From Emydura subglobosa (taxonomy: Eukaryota; Chordata; Testudines; Chelidae): a stretch of 64,000 nucleotides of DNA. Location: positions 5,420,337-5,484,336 of the forward strand of contig ML679963.1 of assembly GCA_007922225.1 (NCBI GenBank), given 5' to 3'. The position numbers and the translations under genes were made by a program. Below the pieces are notes generated by a model. It worked only from the letters and a program-made list of their open reading frames with translations, was not told where the DNA came from and ran no database searches. Shown here piece after piece: positions 1 to 11,626 of the stretch. Numbering within the stretch: the first letter of the stretch is position 1; every line of letters starts with the position of its first letter.

Positions 1-1020
1 TTAAGTGTGTGATCCCTTATGTCTGATCTGTTTGGATAGAAATTAAACACTTGTTAATAATTTATAACATAATATAATTATAAAATAATAAAACATGTCA
101 AGCAACTATATTCAATACATAAAGCATTATGCTCATTAGCCTATTTGTCAAAGCAACAATATTTTTTTTATCTCATTTCTGCTAAGGGAACAACAGTTCA
201 AGAACCACCCAGCTTGCTTGGAAGTCATTTATCCATCAGCTAGGAGTGATTTCCAAATTTCTTTACCTCACCCACATACAAGTCGTGCCGGATTTGCTTT
301 AAAAGCTGACTCTGGTTTAAGTTCTGACCAAGAGCTGCCAGAATACTCACTATTAATAGAAGAAGAGGAGGTACGGGTAGGGGATTAAGACTTGATACAA
401 ACAGAAAGTAGATCCCACAATAATGTGCTGCACATCATGAACTCTAAATCTTAAGTTTCAATGAAGAGTGCCAATACAAGGTCCCCATCAATGGCAGTCA
501 GAATGAGCTATTTAAAAAAGAGCAAATTCCACGTTATTTATGTTTGCAGACGTACCATCTCTGCTCATTAGAGATCGTAAACCAAGAAGGAAGTTGAGTT
601 GGTTGCTCAGTAGGTGGTGCTCTGCCCTCTAAATAAGTACCAAGGAGCCACAGAAGGTCCCATTTTTCTTTTGAGATATGAAATTGAATCCCTGGGCCTC
701 TTCTGAAAATTATGTATGCCACTGGACTCTATAGAGAGAGAAGGTGTTATGCCTAGTGTCTTGGCCAAATTCCAAGTTGGGTAATTACATTGGTCTATGT
801 TAAAATTCCCCAGTAATCCCATAGATATGTACAGTGACCTTGAAGCATTGATTAATCTATGAAAGATGGCTGTATTTCTGTTGAGTAAAGTGATTCATAC
901 TGTATATATCAGGCCAAATTCCCAACTGGTGAAAACTGTCCTAGTTCCACTGAAGTCATGGAGCTATGCCAATTTACATCAACTGGAGAATCTAGCCCAT
1001 TATCTTTATAGAACACTCAT
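1..1020. other. Unique AT-rich non-coding DNA, no gene seen
   Basis: The short open frames here have no recognisable domain or splice structure. I see no clear repeat family. The stretch from about 905 to 1000 has the purine/pyrimidine style of an old palindromic element but no matching arm. It reads as intergenic or intronic vertebrate DNA. Confidence 0.5.
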
Positions 1021-1026
1021 TTGTAA

Positions 1027-1500
1027 TTAATAGATTCCATGGCCAGAAGGAACCATTGTGATCATCTAGTTGACCTCCAGTATAACACAGACCACAGAAC
1101 TTCCCCTAAATAATTCCTAGAGCACATCTTTTAGAAAAAATATCCAGTCCTGATTTTAAAATGTCAGCGATGGAGAATCCACGATGACCCAATTGTCCCA
1201 ATGGTTAATTACCCTCACCGTTAATCAAGTCACCCCTTAACCTTCTCTTTCTGTTAAGCTAAATAGATGGAGCTCTTTGAGTCTATCACCATAAGGCATG
1301 TTTTCTAATCCTTTATTCATTCTCATGGCTCTTCTCTGAACCCTCTCCAATTTATTAATATCCTTTTTGAATTGTGGGCCCCAGAACTGGACGCAGTATT
1401 CCAGCAGCCAGTGCCAAATGTAGAGGTAAATTAACATCTCTACTTCTGCTTGAGAGTTCCATGTTTATGTATCCCAGGATTGCAATATCATTTAGAAGCT
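1027..1500 (-). mobile_element. CR1 LINE 3' end (5'-truncated, degenerate)
   Basis: CR1 is a non-LTR retrotransposon that moves by target-primed reverse transcription; most copies, like this one, keep only the 3' end. Read on the minus strand, about 1437-1237 encodes the typical C-terminus of the CR1 reverse-transcriptase protein, including [16 protein letters not shown] and [11 protein letters not shown]. The sequence then continues into the 3' part, whose plus-strand text ('ggccagaaggaaccattgtg', 'atcatctagt') is the standard CR1 tail of turtles. The alignment appears to jump near 1215-1225: from memory of related copies, about 100 bp of the CR1 tail is missing between 'accctcaccgttaa' and 'tcaagtcacccctt'. 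The left boundary is fairly clear. The right boundary is vague and CR1 sequence may continue beyond 1500. Confidence 0.85.
1237..1437 (-). pseudogene. CR1 reverse-transcriptase C-terminal fragment
   Basis: An open frame of 66 codons matches the last part of the CR1 ORF2 protein, after the polymerase palm. The visible motif runs [26 protein letters not shown] and [19 protein letters not shown], which is highly characteristic of CR1. The endonuclease domain and the catalytic polymerase motif are absent because the insertion is 5'-truncated. The methionine at the start is incidental. This is a fossil fragment and is not expected to be expressed as a protein. Confidence 0.85.
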
Positions 1501-1576
1501 AACAGCTGGGACACTTCTTGACATCAAGATCATTCTGTACTGGGCAGTGGCCTCATTTTTATAATTTTCCCCCAGT

Positions 1577-1929
1577 CAGGGGTGTCAAACATCAGGACCA
1601 CGAGCTGGATACGGCCCGCCAACCTTTTTTGGTCTGGCCCCTGGCGCCGCGACATCTCGTGGTGTTGTACTCTCTGGCGGCCTTGCACGCTGCCACCAGA
1701 GGGTAGAATGCTGCAAGATCTCACGACAGTGCGCACTGCCGCTAGAGAGTACAACGCCGCAAAATCTCGTCACGAGATCTGTGTACTCTGGTGGCAGCGC
1801 GTGGAGCACTGTGTGCATGACACAGCACTCCAAAAGTGCCTAGTATTTCGATTTATGGTATGTATGGCCCACTTGAAGTACATTTAATTCAAATCTGGCC
1901 CGCCATAGCAAATTACTATAACACCCCTG
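1577..1929. mobile_element. hAT-like non-autonomous MITE, 353 bp
   Basis: The element is bounded by a perfect 9-bp inverted repeat, CAGGGGTGT at the left and ACACCCCTG at the right, in the style of hAT/Charlie termini. Subterminal inverted words include 'tacggcccgcc' near 1611 and 'ctggcccgcc' near 1895. The flanking 8-mers (cccccagt and ccctagat) resemble each other but are not a clean target-site duplication. The interior is CpG-rich and holds further inverted repeats: 1664-1680 pairs with 1739-1755, and 1690-1701 pairs with 1786-1797. No transposase is encoded, so it would have depended on an autonomous relative. Confidence 0.65.
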
Positions 1930-3672
1930 CCCTAGATGCTCAGTCCCATGTTTAATATTTTATTTTTCACTTGTTTAATATCAATTGCTAATCTATTTTA
2001 AAAAATCAGACAAATAGAAAAAACAAGGAAGGGCAGATTTAGGATGAAATGTGGACTTCATTCATCCTTTTCAAATTCCTTGAGGCAGATCCTTGTCTGG
2101 GGTAAACTGTCATTGTTATATATACTGTAATAACCATTTACACAGCTGAGGATCTGCTCTTTTAGCCTTCACATAAACATGTTCTCACATATATAACTAA
2201 TCTCGTTTTTTCTCACTTGCTGCCTGCAATGTTGAGATTCAAATAGTTAAAGTTTATAACGGTCAACACCAATGTCAATATATACAAAGTAAATATCCTT
2301 AAATCAAACAAAAATTCTCAAGTAGCATAATTCTTACTTTGTCTATCTGTAAATTTGGATTATTATTGATGGACTTTTTTTTTTTTATCAGTTTGTGTAT
2401 GTGTGGTAAAGGTCAGAAGTATACCGTTAATATGATGCAACTGCTATTGACTAAGGTTTAACACCACCAAAGCAGCACATAAAAATATTAAACAGACATA
2501 TTAGAACTGAATATAGTTTGCTCTGAAATGACATAGTGTAGATAGAAACTTTAATGATGCACGGTGTAAGCCACAGGTAAAATATATTATGCCTAAATAT
2601 ATTTACAATTTTTTATATAATTTTTCTTTTTACTTTTAAAGTTGGCAGTACATTATAAACTGCCACAATTACAAAGGACATCTTTTGCAAATATTTAACT
2701 AATATACAAGTGCAAGTAACAGACATTTAGCTTTCCAGCTAAGAAATAAGCCCAAAACTGCTAATGGACACCTAAGGCAGTAAAATCACTTCTGCAAAAT
2801 CCATTAGTCATTAAAAGTTCTGTGGTGCTCAGCTTTTACAGCAAAACCTGTAAAATTCAATATCTGATTTCTCTACTGGGACACTGATGTGCGAAGATCC
2901 AAATGATGCTGGAACTGAATTTGTATATTTGAACCCTCTGAACTCAGTCTGCCCTTCACAAATTATTTTACCACTAACTTTTACAGAGTTCTAGGCTACA
3001 AAAATAAAGAAACATTAAAATAATTAAAAATACAACTAACTTCATAGATTCCAGTGGAAGGGTTATCTTATTTGTTCAAAAAGAGGAACAATTATGAAAG
3101 AATCACAGAAATGAATGAAAGCCTCCAGACACTCCAGTAGAATAACATCTTATAGCATACTATAGAAAAAAAGAAACCCATCGAAACTAAATGAAGATCT
3201 CACTGAACAAAAAAGGCAGTTGCTTATTTCCATCTGGAAACACTGTCAAATGCCACAAAATTCCCAACTGATACAGGAAACATAATTTTACATCTTGTAT
3301 TATCAACACATATTATTCTGCTGAATATCCCCCTATTAGGAAAACATTTCTACTTTTCTTACATCAAGATTTCAAGTGGTGCCAAAAGAAAAGCACAGAA
3401 GCAGCATCTAGGATACAGTGTTAGTTGATGAGATTTTCCATTCCTTTGTTAAGTTTTTCCTTTTTTTTTTTTTTTTTTTTAAGGACTTCTGTGCTGGTCA
3501 GGGTAAAATCTGGTAACATATGGTAGCAGTGCACACATGACATTTTACAAAGTCATAGCTTTACATAGTATAAAGTGTGATATTTATCTCTCTTGAATCT
3601 ATAATTACAACTGAACAGTTACACTGTATTTTTTAAAACTAACACACAATTCCAACTGTCCTAAGCTTGCTT
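1930..3672. other. Unique AT-rich non-coding DNA
   Basis: No gene or clear interspersed repeat is recognised. It contains A/T homopolymers, the longest being a 20-T run at 3461-3480, and AT-rich sequence around 2580-2640 ('aaatatatttacaatt'). Some of it could be conserved regulatory DNA but nothing visible establishes that. Confidence 0.45.
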
Positions 3673-4018
3673 GGGCCAAATCTTACCTTGTGTTATGTGG
3701 CTATGCTAAGAGAAGAGAAGACATGATGAACCCAAGCAGCTGCAGAGCTACATATTAGTAGACCTCTGAGAGTGAGCTTGGAGAAGAGTGCAGATGCTGT
3801 GTCTACTGCAGCTCCACTCACCCAAGAGGTCACATGTCCAGCAATCAGTAGGCATGGGTGGCCTTAAACTGTAGAGGATGACACCTGGCAACTAGAGATG
3901 ATGCTAGCAGAATACTACTCCATCATGCATTTCCCCTGCTGGCTGAACAGGTCTAGTAAGCACCATTTCTATGGCCTATAGTTGCACAAAACCAAGAGGT
4001 AAAGTTGAGATTTAGCCC
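3673..4018. mobile_element. Possible old MITE with short imperfect inverted ends
   Basis: The left edge reads 'gggccaaatcttacctt' and the right edge ends 'gttgagatttagccc'. The reverse complement of the right edge matches the left in about 10 of the first 12 bases. Base composition is more GC-balanced than the flanks. There is no coding capacity, I found no target-site duplication, and I do not recognise the family, so the boundaries may be fortuitous. Confidence 0.3.
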
Positions 4019-4517
4019 GTTAGGTTTTGCTGGGGTTTGTACGGCATACACTTATGATTAATTTCTTTTTAAAAAGTTGGTTCTTCTAATGCATGTTGTG
4101 AATAATTATTTCTTACTCAGCTCAATTCTTCGCTGTGCTTCCAAGTTATGGACTGTGGCAGTTCTCTGATCCTCAGCCCCCTGGGCCTGGTGAAAGTTAG
4201 AGCCTCAAGAGGTCTGGTCTAATTTCTGCCACAGGTGGAAACGCTGTACATCAGCAGAGGACCAGCTATAATGAAGCTTGGCTCTCTCATGCCCTCTTTT
4301 ATCCTGCCTCCAGACCACCTCCAACACATCTCCTCTTCCCCCTTATGCGAGTAGTGAGACAGCTGATGTATATGGCGGCTATGCTGGTGGAGTGTCACAT
4401 TACTGAAAGGGAATTCTCCTGCAGGAATCTCTGGCTAGTTTCAGTACATGGTAGAAAATTAACTTAGTAGAGCAGAGAATTCCCAGAATAGACCAGAAAC
4501 CGTTTTTGTTTGGTTGG

Positions 4518-4519
<2 letters not shown>

Positions 4520-4555
<36 letters not shown>

Positions 4556-4580
4556 CATGCGTGTGTGTGTACACACGTGT
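4520..4580. repeat. GT/GTGC microsatellite
   Basis: A run of about 15 GT units (from 4521) is followed by GC-interrupted GTGCGTGCAT, more GT and then 'acacacgtgt'. This alternating purine-pyrimidine tract could adopt Z-DNA and is likely length-polymorphic. Confidence 0.95.
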
Positions 4581-4975
4581 CTTGTTCTTGTACTATAGTT
4601 ACTAGAATATTAAGAAAGTAGGTGAAAGGTTACTACTGGGGTACTGTAATACACAATATTAGAACTGAGATAAAGTACATAAAGTATATTTAGAGTTATA
4701 ATATTAAATATTCAAAATATAAAGAAAGAAAGGGATATAAACCTCCATGACTTAAACCAATCTCTTACTACTGGGGGTTAGGAAGTAACTTTGCCTGGGG
4801 GCACATTATCCCCTAACTGCAGGATTTTTTGCATATATTCTGAAGCAACTAGTACTGGCTTCTGTTGGTCATTGACTACTGAATTAGATGGACCACAGAT
4901 CTGATCCATTCCAGCAATCCCTATAATTCATGAGACAGGAGTTAAATTATCATTTCATTTATCCTTATTCATTCA

Positions 4976-5205
4976 ATCATAGAATCATAGAAGATTAGGG
5001 TTGGAAGGAACCTCAGGAGGTCATCTAGTCCAACCCCTTCTCAAAGCAGGACCAATCCCAACTAAATTATCCCTGCTAGGGTTTTGTCAAGCCACACCTT
5101 AAATCTCTAAGGATGGAGATTCCACCACCTCCCCAGGTAAACCATTCCAGTGCTTCACCACCCGCCTAGTGAAAAAGTTTTTCCTAATATCCAGCCTAGA
5201 CCAGA
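4976..5205 (-). mobile_element. CR1 LINE 3' end, about 230 bp
   Basis: The element begins with two copies of an 8-bp unit (aatcatag) that form the inverted 3' terminal repeat of CR1. Diagnostic minus-strand CR1 tail text follows on the plus strand: 'ggttggaaggaacctcagg', 'tcatctagtccaacccc', 'gattccaccacctcccc' and 'gaaaaagtttttcctaat'. It belongs to the abundant amniote CR1 group and is more recent-looking than the 1027-1500 copy. It is truncated near 5205, where an unrelated repeat begins. No coding remnant is large enough to annotate separately. Confidence 0.9.
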
Positions 5206-5209
5206 TTGT

Positions 5210-5327
5210 ATTTGCTTCAGGGTAAGAACTGTTTCTTACTATGTGTTAGTACAGTGCGTAGCACAACGGGTCTCAGATGAGATCTCTGGGCAATATCACC
5301 ATACAAATAATAAATAACAAAAGAAAG
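5210..5327 (+). repeat. Dispersed repeat tail ending in AATAATAAATAA
   Basis: The text 'agaactgtttcttactatgt', 'acagtgcgtagcacaa' and 'caatatcaccatacaaataataaataac' matches, from memory, the 3' end of a very common turtle and crocodilian dispersed repeat. The copies at about 5931 and 12041 appear to start with the reverse complement of the same end ('attattatttgta'). Assignment to a named family needs a repeat library. Confidence 0.6.
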
Positions 5328-5930
5328 GATGAGTGGTTAAGCACATAGCATCACAAAACACAATCTCACATGCCAATGGATTAAATATTGCAAGTACATC
5401 AATTAAAATCAAGCTTATGCTCAATTCATTTTTATTTGTTGGCAGGTTGCCTTATAAAGATAGCACAGATACAGCGATGATGGGTACAGAATAAATGTTT
5501 ATATAGCTAAAAGAGATACAGCTAGATAGGATGGATAGATACAGTACATAGGATGCAACTTTTCAAACCCAATGTTCTGATCTAGGATAGAAAGTGCATT
5601 TTATAAGGCACAAGGGGATGGAGAGCAGTTCATAAACCAACCAATTAATCTCTGATAGTTCATTTTAGGATACTAGGCCTCTATAACAACCCCCACCCCT
5701 CTTGAACTTCAAGGATTCAGCCAAAGCATGTCCATTAGACAACCCACCTATTCACTGTGGCAACCAATTCTGATTCAGGAGCTAACAGCTACAGTGCTTC
5801 TTTCTCAGCCATCACCGCTGTGACTCAAGAATCCAGATACACAACCTGGCTAGTGCAGAAGATGAAGCTGTGCATTCTCCCCACAACTATACACCAAAAT
5901 GGTGTAATGCAATGTGATCAATTGGATTTA

Positions 5931-6465
5931 TGATGATTATTATTATTTGTACTGCAATAATGTCTAGAGGCGCCAACTGACACTGGGGCACTATTGTGCT
6001 CGGTGCTATCCATACACATAACAACAGACAGTCTCTGCCTCCAAGAATTGATACTCTGAATACACAAGACTGTCAGCAATTAGGAGAAAGGAAGCATTAT
6101 CCCATATGGGGAACTGTGATGCACAGAGATTTGGGAACTAAGATGCAGAGAGATTCAGGCTTTTTTTCTAGACCCAGAAATTGCACCAATAAGTTTTAAA
6201 ACCGATTTAGTTAAATCAGAACAAAAAGTTGTGGAGATTTCTAATCAATTAATGCAAAACCGGTTTAAATGGAAACAACAGTGTCCAGATAGCCTTTTGC
6301 ACCGATTGGTTTAAAATCACGCCTAAATCTAAACCAGTGCAACTTTCTCACATAGATAAGCCCTCAGTGACTTGGCCAAGGTCACACAAGGACTCTGTGG
6401 CAGAGCCAGAAAAGGAAACCCAATTACCTGAGTCCCAGTCCAGTGGCATAACCACTACACCAACT
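5931..6465 (-). mobile_element. MIR/CORE-type SINE copy, split by a MITE
   Basis: The left end is 'attattattatttgtact'. The right part contains the MIR-style signature in reverse orientation: 'cttggccaaggtcacacaag', 'tggcagagcc' and 'gtcccagtccagtggcata'. CORE-SINEs are tRNA-derived elements mobilised by LINE machinery. Between about 6185 and 6365 the SINE text stops and an unrelated MITE-like sequence intervenes, after which MIR text resumes, indicating a nested insertion. Confidence 0.65.
6185..6365. mobile_element. Palindromic MITE fragment nested in a SINE
   Basis: The arms resemble each other in inverted order: 'ttgcaccaataagttttaaa' on the left, and on the right 'ttggtttaaaatcacgcc' followed by 'ctaaaccagtgcaact'. 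The right edge 'cacatagataagccct' resembles the hAT-type terminus seen in inverted form at 56581 (agggctggtctaca). The corresponding left terminus is missing, so the copy is probably truncated. It has no coding capacity. Confidence 0.45.
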
Positions 6466-6774
6466 TTATTCTCTCCAATAAACATGCTCACTGGGTGCAC
6501 TGATATGACAACTGACGGACGTTGTTTTCTTTCTCAGCCTGTCAATAAACCAGTGGCCACCCAACTGGAATGATGTTGGGAGAATAGTGTTATAAATTTA
6601 TGTAAAGTACAGAAAAAGGGCAAAAATTAATTTATGAATGGAACAATGTAATCGCTGGAAAAATATGTTTACAAAAAAAGGGGTGCTGTCTTCTTACTTC
6701 TTGCCAGCCTTACAAAAGAGATCAAGATTCAAAGTCAGGCATCCCATGCAAAAATGTATAGGAAATCTTCCATT

Positions 6775-6960
6775 CTAATCCCAGCTCTGATACTGACTCT
6801 GAGGCTTTGTGGAAGTCCGTTAACCTTCCTAGCTCATTTTCCTCATCTGTACGTGAGGAAATTGATTACCTTTCCCTCACAAGAAAGTTGTCAGAACGAA
6901 TGTTTGTAATGTGCTTTGAACAGGTAAAATGCTACATAAGTTCTTAATACTACTAATATA
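6775..6960 (+). mobile_element. MIR-type SINE copy, plus orientation
   Basis: The sequence follows MIR order on the plus strand: 'cccagctctgatactgactc', 'gttaaccttcctagctcatt', 'ttcctcatctgtacgtgagg', and a tail 'gtaatgtgctttgaacagg' with 'gctacataagttc'. It is heavily diverged. It lies about 300 bp from an inverted copy at 5931-6465, so this small area holds oppositely oriented SINEs. Confidence 0.6.
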
Positions 6961-9885
6961 TTAGATTTATTATGCTATCGAGGTATCCTGGCCTTGTACT
7001 TCAGTTTCTTCTAAAGATGATCCAGCCAAGCAGCAAAAGGACATAGTAGTTTCCACTTACAGGTCACATCAGGTCTCCTGAATCAAATATGCCCCTGGCT
7101 TTTAGTGAAACACATGAATTCCAAAGAGAAGTCTACTAGCCTTAGTACCCAGAATGCCTCAGATCTGCAGAATGCCACAAAGGTACAAGAAAAAGGATCT
7201 CTGATTATTGTTGTAATGGATGGCTCTGTTATGGACAAAATACATCTGTGCACTTTTAAAATCAACAAATAGCACTGATTTTTAATAAAATTCTCGCGTG
7301 AAATGTTACTTGTTTATCAACATGAAGTCCTAAAAAAAAGTTATTTTAAAGTCTAACTCTCACTGATTCGTCACTTCTGAATAGCATACAATGTTACTGT
7401 ACAGAAGGCACACTCTCAGTCTAACACATATTATGTGAAGGCAACATGTCACAATATAAGCTCCAAATTTATTACACTGTGAAAATTTATGTTGCAACAG
7501 TTATTTTAATGCATCTAAATTAATAGGTTCACATACAAGGAATTCTACTTTTAGATATATATTTTAAATCAAACAGAACAACTGAGAGTTGCTTATTTTG
7601 AATTATACGCAATGCTTTCCAAGTTACATAAATTTTGCATAAAGATCTATGTCACAACTTGACCATTTAGATAAGTGATGATGATATATATATATATACA
7701 TACACACACACACACACACGGAATAAGATGTATGTTTCTTATATTTTTTTGCTTCTATCTCAGACTGCTAAAGTCTACCTGCAAAAGGTTATTTTAAAAG
7801 TGTGCTTGTGTTTTCCTTTATGTTTTCCTTCATAATGTATGAAGAAGGTCCAAAAAGTTTGGCGAAGATCGTTTGTTGTTGTTGGGGTTTTGGTTTGTTT
7901 GTTTTTTAAGTTGGTTTTTGCTTGCTCCCCACATAAATATCAGGAATGTCAACTACGGACTTCATTAGTTTTGCTAGAGGACTTGTTGTGGATCACATAG
8001 GATGTGTGTTGTTAGCATATACACTTTAATTGGAGTGAAACAGGTGTTAAATCTTTAACAAAGACTTCCTTTGTCCAAAATGTTTGTTAGTCACTTACGT
8101 TAAAGAAGCATTAACAAAATCAAAAGCCAGAAAATTTTAAATAGTAAAATAGTAAAAGTCCTTCCCTCTCTTAATTGGTCAACTTTCCATTTCCTGTTAC
8201 TTTTGATGTCACCTGCTCATTAGTTTTCTAGCCATTACATCTTCCAGACTAGACAGCACCCACATTTCTAAACATATAAAATCAGGAGAAAAAAAACCAA
8301 ACCAAACCCTTTAAGCTCTTCTTTGTAGATCAGGAAATAGCAAGAAAGGGTACAAGTTCAATTTTTTCCCTTTTGGAGTTTGCCTTTGGGCTATTATTAC
8401 TACTAACAGTAGTAAAAGTAGTAAACAGTATATTATAATAGCATCCACAATCCTAGAGCTCCATTAAGCTGCGTGCTGTATGAGCACAGAAAACATGCAA
8501 TTCCTGTAGTGAAAGGCTACTGTAAGACTTTGCGGCAAAATAATAATCTAACACAAATGAAACCTAATGTTAATTTTTGGGAAGTGCCATAATATTCTAA
8601 AACACGTTTCTGATGCAAAGGAAGATGCAATAAGACTAATAAGATGCTTTTTAACCTTTTAGCATCCTGAGCTTTTTTTGTTTTTTTATCATTTTGTTTC
8701 ACTAATTGATGATTTTAGAGAGAAGAACAAATATACCCTTCACTGAAGTATTAGATCGCGCCAAAAGAGCTCAGGTTTTAGATGAAACAAGAAGCTGAAA
8801 GTAAACTGATTACACATGCATCAAGTATACCAGTCACTAAGCATTTCTGGATTGTAGGGATAAGATACTCTTTTTGCTTATTACTGCCTTCTTGATCCAA
8901 AGAGATTTAAGCAACTGGTTTCAATTAGATGTTTTTAAGCTAGTAAAACTACATCCATAAAGACATATTTATAGAACAACTTAAAACTGGAAGAATTAAA
9001 ATGACTACAAAACTGATGAATTCCATTCCCCCATCCCCCAGAATCATTTACTGACTATTAACGAGCAAAAAGCACTGTAATTTTAAGAATTAATCCACTG
9101 TAGCAAAATTAAATCAGATACACTAGCAGGGATAATGACAAACTGATGGCTCCACTGTTGTCAGTTTGCGGGTGATACAAGTTCATGTTGTCTGTGCTAG
9201 TGGCTACTCTGTTGGAACAAACATGAACAAAAAAGGTAACATTAAAAGTGCAGCAGAACCGCCTGGAATCAATTCTGTCACTGAGTATGCAGACTTATAA
9301 TAAGTGGTATAGGGTAAATATTATATTTAATACATAATCTGACTGGTTCCAAGACTGCCAAACCTCAGCACATGGAAACAAAGGAAGACATAGTGATGAC
9401 AGTAAATGAAAGAGAGATGATACTCATTTCCCTCAAAATTCCAGAACACAAAATACACCAGTGTGGTTTTGCTACACATGATGGCTTTCATCTTCATTAA
9501 TGAATGTTGAATATTCTGAGGTTCCTAGAAGTGAAAATTAGTTCTGATAGGGTTTCTTCTGGCAGTTGCTTAATAAAATTTGTCTAAAAAACTCTGCAGC
9601 ATGTGATTACAAATATTTGCAAGATGAGTCTTTTTATCTGTACCCTAAAGAATACACAGCAATGACACTCTTGAAAAAGAGTCTGAATGTCAGCCCAGAT
9701 GGCTTAATCATTCTCTTTCCATGGGCAAACAAAAACCTGACCTGCTAAAGCTGTGAGCACAATTAGTCAAGTGTTCATTAACATGTACATCCTGCTCCTG
9801 AATACCAAATATTGAATTAAAAAAAATCGGCTATTGGTCCCCAACTATCACCCTAAATTTTAACTTCACTAGGCAGGAAACATTT
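6961..9885. other. Unique AT-rich non-coding DNA with a TA/CA microsatellite
   Basis: No gene is seen. The short open frames at 7083-7268 and 8517-8702 have no recognisable domain. Several stretches (7440-7640, 8880-9120) are repeat-free and rich in TAAT-type motifs but not distinctive enough to call regulatory. A TA/CA microsatellite lies at 7685-7719. Confidence 0.45.
7685..7719. repeat. TA-CA compound microsatellite
   Basis: About eight TA units run directly into 'catacacacaca', giving a (TA)n(CA)n compound tract. Likely polymorphic. Confidence 0.9.
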
Positions 9886-9966
9886 ATAACCCAATGAAAT
9901 CAGTGCGGCTCGGAGCAAGCCCAAAGCCGTTAATTATGAGTACTGTTGTGAGCAAGTCAGTGGGAT

Positions 9967-10055
9967 GGGCCCAATCCTCAGAAACCAAAACTGCCATTCA
10001 GAGTCACATGTCAATGAATTTTTCAGGTACTCAGACTCTCGCAGGATTGGGCCAA
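9967..10055. repeat. Palindromic dispersed repeat ('gggcccaatcct' type)
   Basis: The left end 'gggcccaatcctcag' is mirrored by the right end 'cgcaggattgggcc'. The centre 'catgtcaatgaattttt' is a decayed form of the 'ttcaatggga' core shared by many short foldback elements in this window. The upstream stretch 9890-9966 holds fragments of the same style. It is non-autonomous with no coding capacity, probably an old MITE. Confidence 0.55.
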
Positions 10056-10059
10056 ATGT

Positions 10060-11030
10060 ATACAGACATATTGTACTGAATGGGTGTTGTGTGCATGTCA
10101 TTTTTAATATCAATTATTAGTAGTACATTATTGCTGTCAATCTTACATTTTCTTTCATCTGTTTACTAAACATAAAAACGAGATAAGAAAAGAACACTTA
10201 GAAATCTTTTTGATTTGATTAATCCCTTGAGTCTTCTACCCAGGGACCAGATCTTGGAAAACATTTCCAATGTGCACAGTAGCACACCATATTATAGCCT
10301 GCATCTGTAGAACTAAAAGAGTGCCCTTTACAGGATATTCAGTACCTTGCCTGTCCCAAGGCACTTAGGATAAAGATATATTTGTTTTACCTCAGCATCC
10401 TGCAAAGTCCTCTCTATTATCTCTCCATCTCTGCACACCCTCATTGAGTAATGCAAGCCAGCAACTGGCCACTGAAGTCTTTATGCTGAGACTTCCAGTT
10501 TATGACTGGAACAGTCCCAAGTGGCTTTCAACCCTACTTCACCCCATTTCATTTTGATCTTAGAGAAAAATGACAAACTTGGCTTAATTGATTCAAAGAA
10601 TTCTAGATACTTTCCTTCCTCGAGTACAATCTAATCTGGATCTTTAAAAAGACAAAACCCAAACAAACCTTGATATAATCTATGCCATTTTAGATCAATT
10701 ACAAACTACCGTTTTACATAGTTCTTTGTTCTGTTGCATTAGAGAAACAGGGAACCAATGGTAGCATTTTTTTTTTTAAACCTCACTGCAGGGATCTCGC
10801 TACAGTCTGAACCTGCTCCGAGATATACAGAAATATGTAATTAGTGAAATTATATAATGGACCTATACAAAATACATAGCTCAAAGACTTAAGATCATAT
10901 CCTCTTAAATTAATAGGGTTCTGTTGACTAGCTAATTTTTGACTTTCCAAAGAGAGTCTTTTCTTTACAGCATGACAAGAATAAAGATTTAACATATAAT
11001 TTGTAAATGGGAAGCTCACTAATCATGAAT
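10060..11030. other. Non-coding DNA without recognised features
   Basis: I see no gene, RNA or clear repeat. The composition matches the surrounding AT-rich DNA. The open frames at 10783-11137 on the minus strand overlap each other and partly overlap the palindrome at 11031, and are rejected. Confidence 0.4.
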
Positions 11031-11134
11031 TTAATCCCACAGCCTTTATTCACACAAATATTCTCACCAACTTCAACAGGACTTCCTGAATGCTTAAGGC
11101 TTACACATGTGAGTAAAGGTTGCAGGATAAAACC
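11031..11134. repeat. Palindromic dispersed repeat
   Basis: The left arm 'ttaatcccacagcctttatt' plus 'cacac' pairs with the right arm 'gtgagtaaaggttgcaggat'. The centre contains 'aacttcaacagga', related to the common foldback core. This is a diverged member of the short palindromic families of this genome. Confidence 0.6.
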
Positions 11135-11626
11135 CAAAGTGATATTTTATTCAATCATATCCAAATTAGCGAAGCAAAACTATAGGATGGAAGTGAACAT
11201 AAAAGCAAGGAAAATAACATGAACAGTGGAGCAGTAAACAATTTAGCCTCTGGCACAATACTAATGCAAGAGCAATTTCAAAGCACCAACTGAACCAACA
11301 GAGGTGACAAAAATGTGGATTATAATAAAGCTAAAACAACATGTGCTGCCATTCCTGCCTTTCATCAACTTCAACACAAAATACAAACACCACAAAATGT
11401 CATCAGCATCATCATGAAGGGTACAAACATTAAGCAACAAATCATATCTTCCAACAAGAAAGGAGGACTACAGCAAAAATCCTGAACCATGGGACTGGTC
11501 CAAATCCCATTGAAACCAATGAAGAGATTCTCACCGACTCAGTGGATTAGGCCCCTAGTCATTATACTGAAATTACAGCATCTCAGGCAAAATTTTACTG
11601 ATGGAAGGAGGTGTAAAGATCCTCTC

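Noticed and set aside
1582..1887. 101-codon frame and its opposite-strand partner
   Set aside because: Both are inside the hAT-like MITE, whose internal inverted repeats keep frames open on both strands.
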